Of a stretch of 5,091 bases of DNA, positions 1-5,091 are shown piece by piece (within the stretch, counting starts at the first letter, position 1; each line of letters begins with the position of its first letter). Under the pieces are notes generated by a model. It made no database searches and was not told where the DNA came from. It was given only the letters and a program-made list of their open reading frames with translations. Both the position numbers and the translations under genes were made by a program. Source of the stretch: an uncultured Desulfovibrionaceae bacterium (GTDB lineage: Bacteria; Desulfobacterota; Desulfovibrionia; Desulfovibrionales; Desulfovibrionaceae). The stretch is from the NCBI GenBank assembly GCA_947074125.1, contig CAMTOM010000136.1, positions 1 through 5,091 on the forward strand, given 5' to 3'.

Positions 1-90
1 GGGGTGAGTGAGGTGGGGATAGGATGGTTGAACATTTGTGGTTCGCAAAGTTGAGAGGGGAGCAAGAAGCGGGGTGTGAGGTCTGAGGTG
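1..90 (-). terminator. Candidate Rho-dependent termination (rut-like) region downstream of pfk
   Basis: Read as the RNA continuing past the phosphofructokinase stop codon, these 90 nt contain about 44 C and only 6 G by hand count. C runs and YC dinucleotides recur throughout. A long C-rich, G-poor, apparently unstructured stretch just after a stop codon is the known signature of Rho loading sites. No GC hairpin followed by a T-run is seen between the stop codon and the window edge, so Rho would be the expected mechanism. The strand bias could instead belong to something starting left of the window. That Rho acts here is inference. Confidence 0.4.
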
Positions 91-150
91 TGGCCAGGGC
101 CGGCATAGGCTTGTATCGGAACCAGCGTATGAGACATGAAAAGATGATGC
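1..150. other. Non-coding tail, no supported gene
   Basis: All three plus-strand frames meet stop codons early. One minus frame stays open from an ATG at 106 to the window edge, but it lacks a ribosome binding site and its Pro/Ser/Thr-rich reading simply reflects the C-rich strand. A weak inverted repeat, ACATGA (134-139) with TCATGT (151-156), overlaps the kinase stop codon and has an 11-nt loop. It is not followed by a T-run on the minus strand, so it is not called as a terminator. Confidence 0.5.
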
Positions 151-1461
151 TCATGTGGGCTGCATTCCAGCAAGGCGCCCCTGTACTGTTGATTCCAGAA
201 CCGCACGCCAGAGATCAGAATGAATATTCATTTTGCGTCGCGTTCTGGTAATCAGGGGGAAGGGCAGGTGGACAAAGCGTTCCTGTAGCTTGCCCACAAC
301 CATATCTGTATAGCCAGCCATAGCGGCATGAACAGCGTGCTGCCCCAAAAGACCACAATAGATGCTATCGCCTGCTATGGCGGGAACAGCCCGAATGATG
401 TAGCTGGGGTCGATGTATTTAATGCCTACGGGCATGGAGCGTTGTGCAAAGTAGGTATTGATTTCTGTTTTAAGCAGTGCGGCAATGTCTGCCAGAACGA
501 TATTGCCGGAGGCGTCAGTTGACGTGTTTTGTTGCAGCAAATGCTGTCCTGCGCCTTCTGCGGTGACAATGACCGCATGTCCACGAGCGTTGAGGCGTTC
601 TTCCAGTGCGTGCAGCAAGCCATCTTCACCCTGGAGCTGGAAGGGCGCTTCAGGGATCAGGACAAAGTTGACCTCTTTAAGTGCGAGTGTGGCCATGGCT
701 GCAATGAAGCCGGATTCGCGCCCCATAAGCTTTACAAGGCCAATGCCATTGGGCATGCCGCACGCTTCGGTATGGGCGCACTGGATGGCTTCAGTTGCCT
801 TGCAGACGGCTGTTTCAAAACCAAATGACTGGGGGATGAAGTTGATGTCATTATCAATGGTTTTGGGAACGCCGATAACGGATATTTTCAAATTGCGGTT
901 TTGCACTTCTTTGCTGATGGCGGCTGCGGCTTTCATGGTACCATCACCACCGATGACAAAAAGCGCGTTGACATTGGCACGCTCCAGCATGTCTACAATG
1001 TCTTCAGGAGGCTGTGGCCCACGGGAAGAGCCGAGCATGGTGCCGCCAAAAAGATGAATATTGGAGACCTTTTCCGGTGTTAGTTCTACAAGAGGATGTT
1101 TGTACTTGCTGATAAAGCCCTCAAGTCCATAGGGAATGCCAATAATGGAGGCAACATTGTATGCGTGGTGGGCTTCCATAACGATGGCACGGATGACATC
1201 ATTGATGCCAGGACACAAACCGCCACAGGTAACAATTGCACATTTAAGGCGGCAGGGGTCGAAATAGAGTTTTTTGCGTGGCCCAGCGGTGTCAAATTCC
1301 ATCAGCATGGGATCCTGGAGTTCATCACAGAGATCGCTATCCACAAAAATTTTGCTTTTTCTCCCGTCTGCCCATGAGGTGTAAGGGAGGGAGGAATCAA
1401 CTTTGGGGGTACCTAAAGAAGAAATGCTTGTATCGTAAGTATTTTCAGTACAGTGGCTCAT
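151..1461 (-). CDS. pfkA: 6-phosphofructokinase, plant/trypanosome-like group, probably ATP-dependent
   Basis: This cytosolic glycolytic enzyme phosphorylates fructose 6-phosphate to fructose 1,6-bisphosphate. The 436-residue product is longer than the ~320-residue E. coli PfkA, with an N-terminal extension of about 70 residues before the first nucleotide-binding strand. Visible motifs, numbered from the ATG at 1461, are GGLCPGIND (80-88), GSSRG (144-148), GGDGT (171-175), PKTIDNDI (199-206, catalytic Asp 203), MGRESGF (246-252) and the PSYIIRAVPA segment (352-361). The second Gly of GGDGT predicts ATP as donor, because PPi enzymes carry Asp there. The Lys of PKTIDND is the residue usual in PPi-type relatives. 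This combination is known in plant and trypanosomatid ATP enzymes. The reading frame extends upstream to a TTG at 1482, but the ATG at 1461 has GAAGGA six bases ahead and is preferred. The gene is divergent from the ricT-like gene. ATP use is inferred, not shown. Confidence 0.93.
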   Translation of the reverse strand: MSHCTENTYDTSISSLGTPKVDSSLPYTSWADGRKSKIFVDSDLCDELQDPMLMEFDTAGPRKKLYFDPCRLKCAIVTCGGLCPGINDVIRAIVMEAHHAYNVASIIGIPYGLEGFISKYKHPLVELTPEKVSNIHLFGGTMLGSSRGPQPPEDIVDMLERANVNALFVIGGDGTMKAAAAISKEVQNRNLKISVIGVPKTIDNDINFIPQSFGFETAVCKATEAIQCAHTEACGMPNGIGLVKLMGRESGFIAAMATLALKEVNFVLIPEAPFQLQGEDGLLHALEERLNARGHAVIVTAEGAGQHLLQQNTSTDASGNIVLADIAALLKTEINTYFAQRSMPVGIKYIDPSYIIRAVPAIAGDSIYCGLLGQHAVHAAMAGYTDMVVGKLQERFVHLPFPLITRTRRKMNIHSDLWRAVLESTVQGRLAGMQPT

Positions 1462-1467
1462 ATGGAA

Positions 1468-1473
1468 TCCTTC
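1468..1473 (-). promoter_or_regulatory. Shine-Dalgarno site setting the pfk start
   Basis: On the minus strand GAAGGA lies six bases before the ATG at 1461. It falls inside the possible TTG-started extension (1482), which itself has no comparable purine-rich site at the right distance. This makes ATG 1461 the likely start and shortens the protein by seven residues. Confidence 0.8.
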
Positions 1474-1525
1474 ATTTTGCAAGGCGGTTTTTTGAGGATA
1501 CTATGAAGTAAATAATATCTCTAAT

Positions 1526-1554
1526 AGTGTAGTGCAGGGCAGACATGAAGGCAA
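1526..1554 (-). promoter_or_regulatory. Candidate sigma-70 promoter for pfk
   Basis: On the minus strand TTGCCT (1554-1549) and TACACT (1531-1526) are separated by 17 nt. Each matches four of six consensus positions. Transcription would begin near 1519, leaving a leader of roughly 55-60 nt before the ATG at 1461. The AT-rich stretch just downstream (plus strand 1504-1526) also offers TATTAT-like hexamers without a good -35 partner, so the exact element is uncertain. Confidence 0.3.
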
Positions 1555-1568
1555 GTGAGGAAGGAAGG

Positions 1569-1574
1569 TTGACA
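1569..1574 (+). promoter_or_regulatory. Perfect -35 hexamer TTGACA upstream of the ricT-like gene
   Basis: An exact TTGACA lies about 100 nt before the ricT-like ATG. Hexamers 16-18 nt downstream (TGAAAC, GAAACT, AAACTG) are poor -10 matches, three of six at best. It may be a promoter that needs an activator, or a chance match. If it is the real -35 element, the 5' arm of the inverted repeat at 1571-1614 would not be transcribed. Confidence 0.25.
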
Positions 1575-1634
1575 GGCAGGCGAATATGCTTGAAACTGGA
1601 GAAGTTTGCCTGTCTTGGGATTCGTCCCTTTTTT
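1571..1634 (+). promoter_or_regulatory. Structured leader: inverted repeat plus mini-hairpin and T-run before ricT-like gene
   Basis: GACAGGCA (1571-1578) is an exact inverted copy of TGCCTGTC (1607-1614). With two G-U pairs and one C-G pair, the RNA stem extends to 11 pairs around a 22-nt loop (1582-1603). It is followed at once by GGGA-TTCG-TCCC (1617-1628) and then six T (1629-1634). The second element resembles a very short intrinsic terminator or attenuator located 40 nt before the start codon. An 8-bp direct repeat TGTCTTGG (1611-1618 and 1634-1641) overlaps it. A four-pair stem is weak on its own, so an attenuation role is speculative, and it depends on a transcription start upstream of 1571. 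Confidence 0.3.
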
Positions 1635-1674
1635 GTCTTGGATCAATATTTTATTCTTTTCTGTGGAACATTGA

Positions 1675-2640
1675 ATGTATAATGTCAGTATTCGTTTCCG
1701 TGCGTATGGTCAGTCTGTAGTATACTCTTCTCCAATGCCCTTGCTGGTAGGGGATTATGTGATGGTTGAGAGTGAGCTTGGAGAAACGCTTGGTACGGTA
1801 ACACACTGTTTTGAGACTCTTCCTGTGAGTGCTGGTGAGGAGCTTCCTTCCATTTTGCGTCGTCCTTCGGATGAAGAAGTGCAGATTGCCCGTGAAAATG
1901 AGAAGCTTGCCCGTCATGCCCATTCCTTTTGCCGCGAATGTATCAATGTGCGCAATCTGGATATGAAGCTTGTGGATGTGGAAGTATTTTTTGATCGCAG
2001 TAAATTCGTATTTTACTTCACAGCACCTGCCCGTATTGATTTTCGGGAACTTGTCAAGGATCTTGTGCGGGAATTTCGTTCGCGTATTGAATTGCGCCAG
2101 ATAGGGGTACGGCATGAAACCCAGATGGTGGGGGCTGTGGGGAACTGTGGCATGGTGTGCTGCTGCCGCAGGTATTTGCGCAAATTTGCGCCTGTTACCA
2201 TTCGCATGGCAAAAGAGCAGAATATTTTTTTGAATCCAGCTAAAATATCCGGTATCTGTGGACGATTGCTGTGCTGTCTTTCGTATGAACAGGAAAATTA
2301 CGATACCTTTCATCGAAGCTGTCCCCGATTGGGAAAGAAATACATTACGGCACATGGCATGGTAAAGGTTTTGCGTGCCAATATGTTTCGCAATAGCGTT
2401 GCGGTGCTCAATGAAAATAACGAAGAGCTGGAGTTTACACTGGAAGAGTGGGCGGAGTTAAAGCCGCGCCGTCCTGATGTACCTGCATCACCTCAGCCGC
2501 AAGGAAATCAGAAAGCAAAGAAACCTGTACATGACGATGGTTTGCTTGTGGTGTCTGTTTCTCCTGAGCATGTGGACGATCCTGAATTTCTTGATGGTTT
2601 GTTGCAGCCTCTTGTTGATGCGGAAGCATCGGAAAAATAA
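1675..2640 (+). CDS. ricT: PSP1-domain protein, RicT/YaaT family
   Basis: The 321-residue cytosolic protein carries the PSP1 C-terminal domain (about residues 60-148, including DMKLVDVEVFFDRSKFVFYF at 96-115 and RIELRQIGVRHE at 137-148). This is followed by two matching C-x4-CC motifs, C158/C163/C164 and C195/C200/C201. In Bacillus subtilis YaaT the equivalent cysteines take part in holding Fe-S clusters in the RicA-RicF-RicT complex, which affects RNase Y-dependent mRNA maturation and, indirectly, sporulation and competence. There is one extra Cys at 162 and a C-x2-C pair at 86/89. The last ~60 residues are Pro/Lys/Asp-rich and look poorly ordered. ATG 1675 is the first possible start because TGA precedes it in frame; its ribosome site (TGGA, 7 nt upstream) is weak. 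It lies 123 nt ahead of metG on the same strand. The family is clear, but the function in this organism is unknown. The symbol is by homology. Confidence 0.88.
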   Translation: MYNVSIRFRAYGQSVVYSSPMPLLVGDYVMVESELGETLGTVTHCFETLPVSAGEELPSILRRPSDEEVQIARENEKLARHAHSFCRECINVRNLDMKLVDVEVFFDRSKFVFYFTAPARIDFRELVKDLVREFRSRIELRQIGVRHETQMVGAVGNCGMVCCCRRYLRKFAPVTIRMAKEQNIFLNPAKISGICGRLLCCLSYEQENYDTFHRSCPRLGKKYITAHGMVKVLRANMFRNSVAVLNENNEELEFTLEEWAELKPRRPDVPASPQPQGNQKAKKPVHDDGLLVVSVSPEHVDDPEFLDGLLQPLVDAEASEK

Positions 2641-2751
2641 GAAAGTCGCGTTCTGTTATATGTTCTTCAGTGATGTCCCTTTTATTTTCCGTAAACATTT
2701 TTTTGCTCGTATGAATGCCATCACGTTGCGTGTTGTGCACTGATGTATTGT

Positions 2752-2757
2752 AAGGAG
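2752..2757 (+). promoter_or_regulatory. Shine-Dalgarno site setting the metG start at GTG 2764
   Basis: AAGGAG lies six bases before the GTG at 2764. It sits inside the reading frame that would start at ATG 2743, and nothing comparable is seen ahead of that ATG. Starting at 2764 gives an N terminus of MKPFFVTTPIYYVN, which is how this synthetase family normally begins. Confidence 0.85.
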
Positions 2758-2763
2758 TTGTCT

Positions 2764-4740
2764 GTGAAGCCTTTTTTTGTCACTACGCCAATTTATTATG
2801 TCAATGCCTCTCCACACCTGGGACATGCCTACACGACGATCATTGCCGACTCCTGGATGCGTTTTCATAAGCTCCTTGGCAGGGATACCCTCTTTTTGAC
2901 AGGGACAGATGAACATGGCGACAAGATTGTTCAGGCAGCAGAAAAACAGGGGAAAGATCCACAGGCTTTTGTGGATGCCGTGAGTGCGCAGTTCCGCCAA
3001 TTATGGCCGCATCTTGGTATTGCCAATGACCGTTTCGTACGAACGACAGATCCTGAGCACAAAGCTGTCGTGCAGGCTTTTTTGCAGCGTGTGTATGATG
3101 CGGGTGATATTTATTTTGGCGAGTTTGGCGGACATTACTGTTATGGCTGTGAGCGTTTTTATACCGAAAAAGAACTGGAAAATGGTCTGTGTCCGCAGCA
3201 CCTTACCAAACCAGAATTTATCAGCGAAAAAAATTATTTTTTCCGCATGTCCAAATACCTTCCCTGGCTCAAAGAATATATTCAGGCGAATCCTGATTTT
3301 ATTCGTCCTGAGCGCTATCGCACAGAAACGCTTGCCATGCTTGAGAGTGGCGCTTTGGAAGATTTATGTATTTCGCGTCCCAAATCCCGCCTGACGTGGG
3401 GCATTGAGCTGCCTTTTGACAAAGACTATGTCTGCTATGTCTGGTTTGATGCTCTTATCAACTATATCAGTGCGCTGGGAGGCCCGGAAGGTGCTGATTT
3501 CCAGCGTTTCTGGCCTGGGGTTGAGCATGTCGTTGCCAAAGATATTTTAAAGCCCCATGCGGTGTTTTGGCCAACCATGCTGCATGCGGCGGGGCTGCCC
3601 TTGTACCGTCATCTGAATGTGCATGGCTATTGGCTGGCTCGTGATGCCAAGATGTCAAAATCATTGGGGAATGTTGTAGATCCTCTGGCGATGAGCGAGC
3701 ATTTTGGTTTGGATGCGTTCCGTTATTTCCTTTTGCGCGAAATGGCCTTTGGTTCGGATGCGTCATTCACTCAGGAAAGCATGACACTTCGCATCAATGC
3801 GGATCTGTCCAATGATCTCGGCAATCTTTTCAGCCGTGTGCTTGCCATGACCGCAAAGTATTTTGATAGCGTGACACCTGCATCAGCAGCGGAGCACGAT
3901 GACGATGCGCGCATTCGTGAAATCGGTTCGGAAGCGTTACGTAACTATATACAGCTTTTTGAAAACGCGCGTTTTTCCCATGCTCTGGATGCGCTGTGGG
4001 AATTTGTGCGTGCGTTGAACAAGTACGTGGATACGCAAGCGCCCTGGGCTCTTTTCAAGCAGGGTGATACCGCGCGTCTTGGCTCTGTGCTGTATACCTT
4101 GCTGGACTCCTTGCGCAAGGTGGCGCGGTGTGTATGGCCTGTCATGCCTACTGCGGCAACAGGTATGCTGGAGCAGCTTGGTCTCAGTGTGCCAGAAGAT
4201 GGCATTCCGACACAGGCGCTAGAACAGGAAATCGATATGTGGGGCGTGCTGCCTGTGGGAGGGCAGTTGGCCGCATCATCAAATTTATTTCCTCGCAGGG
4301 AAATGCCAGAGAAAGAAGTGACACCCAAAGTACCTGCTGTAGGGAAAGAAAAAAAGTCCGCTGCGAAAGCCTCACAAAAGGGCAGTGCTGTGGGAAATCC
4401 TGAAGAGGTCGAAAGCGTCATCGCTTTTGACCAGTTTACTGCGGTAGATATTCGCGTGGGAACAATTCTCTCTGCAGAAAAACATCCTGATGCCGATCGT
4501 ATTTTGAAGTTCATGATTGATCTTGGCGAAGAGGAACCCCGCCAGATTCTTTCTGGTATTGCGGCACATTACCGCCCAGAAGAGCTGACGGGGCTGCAAG
4601 TATGTGTTGTTGCCAATCTTGCGCCACGTGTCATTCGTGGTCTGGCATCGCATGGCATGGTGCTTACTGCCGAGAAAGATGGTCAACTGACACTTGTGAC
4701 CGTGGCTGCTGCTGCGCCTAATGGCAGTCGTATCGCGTAA
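2764..4740 (+). CDS. metG: Methionyl-tRNA synthetase with C-terminal tRNA-binding domain
   Basis: This cytosolic enzyme charges tRNA-Met and initiator tRNA with methionine using ATP. The product is 658 residues from the GTG start. The class I signatures are HLGH (18-21, the HIGH motif) and KMSKS (296-300). Other family landmarks are TGTDEHG (46-52), the zinc knuckle C126-x2-C129 with C143-x2-H146 (one zinc, as in Thermus-type enzymes), VWFDALINY (226-234) and the anticodon-side NKYVDTQAPW (419-428), whose Trp is the expected CAU reader. A Lys/Ala-rich linker (about 516-545) leads to a Trbp111-like OB-fold domain (about 553-658), used in many bacteria for dimerisation and tRNA affinity. All catalytic landmarks are intact. 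It follows the ricT-like gene after 123 nt in which I see no terminator and no convincing promoter, so co-transcription is likely. An ATG at 2743 gives seven extra residues but lacks a ribosome binding site. Confidence 0.97.
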   Translation: MKPFFVTTPIYYVNASPHLGHAYTTIIADSWMRFHKLLGRDTLFLTGTDEHGDKIVQAAEKQGKDPQAFVDAVSAQFRQLWPHLGIANDRFVRTTDPEHKAVVQAFLQRVYDAGDIYFGEFGGHYCYGCERFYTEKELENGLCPQHLTKPEFISEKNYFFRMSKYLPWLKEYIQANPDFIRPERYRTETLAMLESGALEDLCISRPKSRLTWGIELPFDKDYVCYVWFDALINYISALGGPEGADFQRFWPGVEHVVAKDILKPHAVFWPTMLHAAGLPLYRHLNVHGYWLARDAKMSKSLGNVVDPLAMSEHFGLDAFRYFLLREMAFGSDASFTQESMTLRINADLSNDLGNLFSRVLAMTAKYFDSVTPASAAEHDDDARIREIGSEALRNYIQLFENARFSHALDALWEFVRALNKYVDTQAPWALFKQGDTARLGSVLYTLLDSLRKVARCVWPVMPTAATGMLEQLGLSVPEDGIPTQALEQEIDMWGVLPVGGQLAASSNLFPRREMPEKEVTPKVPAVGKEKKSAAKASQKGSAVGNPEEVESVIAFDQFTAVDIRVGTILSAEKHPDADRILKFMIDLGEEEPRQILSGIAAHYRPEELTGLQVCVVANLAPRVIRGLASHGMVLTAEKDGQLTLVTVAAAAPNGSRIA

Positions 4741-4743
4741 GTA

Positions 4744-4772
4744 TTGTGCGCCTGCGCAAAAAGAGGTCTTTT
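4744..4772 (+). terminator. Weak candidate terminator between convergent metG and 63-residue gene
   Basis: Directly after the metG stop, TTGTGC-GCCT-GCGCAA (4744-4759) can form a six-pair stem with one G-U pair and a four-base loop. It overlaps by one base the A/T-rich element AAAAG-AGGT-CTTTT (4759-4772 with its flanking pair). A T-rich stretch (4767-4775) lies about eight bases beyond the GC stem, farther than in a classical intrinsic terminator. The position in the 30-nt gap between convergent stop codons is right, but the structure is weak. Confidence 0.3.
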
Positions 4773-4962
4773 ATATCTGTTCTTCTGTTTGCTGCGTGAA
4801 CAGTCGTTCCAGTGCAAGGGCATCTTTGGGAGGCAGATTAAAGCGCATGCCAGCTTCGTCGAAAATACTGTAAAGATCTTTTGCGGGATGCTCGCTACGC
4901 TGTTCTGCTATCCATGCAGCAGCCTTTTTGAGCAGTTCTGTCTGGGGCATGATGGTTGCCAT
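4771..4962 (-). CDS. Small uncharacterised protein (63 residues)
   Basis: A short soluble protein is encoded convergently to metG, with 30 nt between stop codons. A strong ribosome site, AAGGGAG, lies six bases before the ATG at 4962, which argues for a real gene. The sequence suggests three helices: about 7-23 (ELLKKAAAWIAEQRSEH), 27-38 around the DLYSIFDEAGMRF segment, and 44-57 (PPKDALALERLFTQ). It has no cysteine, signal peptide or membrane segment. It resembles short hypothetical proteins I associate with Desulfovibrio-type genomes, but I cannot name a domain or a function. A small helical DNA- or protein-binding adaptor is possible, though nothing in the sequence proves it. Confidence 0.72.
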   Translation of the reverse strand: MATIMPQTELLKKAAAWIAEQRSEHPAKDLYSIFDEAGMRFNLPPKDALALERLFTQQTEEQI

Positions 4963-4968
4963 GAATTT

Positions 4969-4975
4969 CTCCCTT
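4969..4975 (-). promoter_or_regulatory. Shine-Dalgarno site for the 63-residue gene
   Basis: On the minus strand AAGGGAG stands six bases upstream of ATG 4962. It is the main evidence that this short frame is translated. It lies next to a TCTTTTAC element (4984-4977 on the minus strand) that can pair with an upstream repeat, so access to it could depend on leader folding. Confidence 0.75.
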
Positions 4976-4976
4976 G

Positions 4977-5020
4977 GTAAAAGATAATTCCGAGTACTGT
5001 TACCGTATGTCTTTTACGGT
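4977..5020. repeat. Overlapping inverted repeats in divergent spacer (operator or leader-switch candidate)
   Basis: Two inverted repeats share bases. ACCGTA (5002-5007) faces TACGGT (5015-5020) across 7 nt, and GTAAAAGA (4977-4984) faces TCTTTTAC (5010-5017) across 25 nt. They overlap at 5015-5017, so RNA from either strand could form one or the other but not both. On the minus strand TTGTCA (5030-5025) and TACGGT (5007-5002) are 17 nt apart and could be a poor sigma-70 promoter for the 63-residue gene, which would place the palindrome across that promoter. Either a repressor site or a folding switch would fit; neither is shown. Confidence 0.35.
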
Positions 5021-5051
5021 GTGCTGACAATCCTTTTTAAGGCAAGGTTTT

Positions 5052-5091
5052 ATGGAAAACTGGCTTGTTGCGTTTATTCTGAGTATGGTTG
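5052..5091 (+). CDS. Start of an unidentified gene, cut by window edge
   Basis: An ATG at 5052 opens a frame running to the window edge without a stop. It encodes 13 full codons reading MENWLVAFILSMV. A purine-rich AAGGCAAGG (5039-5047) precedes it at 4 nt. The hydrophobic run from residue 4 suggests a membrane segment or signal anchor. It is divergent from the 63-residue gene with an 89-nt spacer. There is too little sequence to name the product. Confidence 0.5.
   Translation, partial: MENWLVAFILSMV

Noticed and set aside
12..26. Possible two-layer G-quadruplex on the plus strand
   Set aside because: Only GG tracts are close enough, the GGGG runs are too far apart for a stable three-layer form, and the strand bias is better explained by a rut-like tail.
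1..106. Minus-strand frame from ATG 106 open to the window edge
   Set aside because: It has no ribosome binding site, and the Pro/Ser/Thr/His-rich translation follows from the C-rich strand bias. It could only be reconsidered with sequence left of the window.
458..1057. 199-codon plus-strand frame inside pfk
   Set aside because: It lies opposite a strongly supported enzyme gene and its product is a Ser/Pro/Met-rich shadow sequence with no recognisable domain.
1597..1612. sigma-54 (-24/-12) promoter resemblance around TGG...TTTGC
   Set aside because: The GG and GC elements are separated by 8 nt instead of the required 10.
1651..2355. 234-codon open frame antisense to the ricT-like gene
   Set aside because: It shares codon register with the real gene, so it stays open simply because TTA, CTA and TCA codons are rare there. 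The encoded protein resembles no family I know, whereas the plus-strand product has clear family motifs.
2477..2743. 88-codon plus-strand frame overlapping the end of the ricT-like gene and the gap before metG
   Set aside because: It is mostly an out-of-frame reading of the ricT-like 3' end with no ribosome site. The overlap of its stop codon with ATG 2743 is coincidental because metG likely starts at GTG 2764.
3945..4514. 189-codon minus-strand frame inside metG
   Set aside because: It lies wholly antisense to the anticodon-binding region and linker of MetRS, and has low-information composition.
4744..4980. 78-codon plus-strand frame after metG
   Set aside because: It is antisense to the 63-residue gene, which has a much better ribosome site and a more protein-like composition; this frame is Cys/Phe-rich and lacks an evident ribosome site.

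Overview
The window looks like ordinary chromosomal housekeeping DNA from a Gram-negative anaerobe of the Desulfovibrio type (Desulfobacterota). GC is near or slightly below 50% by eye. The guess rests on three things: a plant/trypanosome-like phosphofructokinase of the kind found in that group, a PSP1/RicT-family protein placed directly before metG, and a short uncharacterised protein that resembles ones I associate with Desulfovibrionaceae. There is no 16S or other marker, so the taxonomic call is inference.

Layout, left to right. Positions 1-150 carry no convincing gene. Read on the minus strand, this stretch is a very C-rich, G-poor tail behind a leftward 6-phosphofructokinase gene (151-1461, minus), which suggests Rho-dependent termination. 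Positions 1462-1674 form a divergent intergenic region. It holds a candidate leftward promoter for the kinase and, on the plus strand, a leader with two inverted repeats and a T-run in front of a RicT/YaaT-like PSP1-domain gene (1675-2640, plus). After a 123-nt gap comes metG (2764-4740, plus), a methionyl-tRNA synthetase with a fused C-terminal tRNA-binding domain. It probably starts at a GTG with a strong Shine-Dalgarno sequence, not at the upstream ATG. A convergent 63-residue gene of unknown function (4771-4962, minus) follows, with 30 nt between the two stop codons. An 89-nt divergent spacer with overlapping inverted repeats then leads into a rightward gene cut by the window edge (5052-5091).

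The genes cover glycolysis (pfk), a possible Fe-S regulatory factor tied in Bacillus to mRNA processing (ricT-like), and translation (metG). ricT-like and metG are likely co-transcribed. I found no transposon, CRISPR array, phage gene, RNA gene or new defence-type system. The observations most worth a second look are non-coding: the C-rich tail of pfk, the structured leader of the ricT-like gene, and the competing inverted repeats upstream of the 63-residue gene. The presence of an intact RicT-type double cysteine motif in an apparent non-sporulator is also notable.
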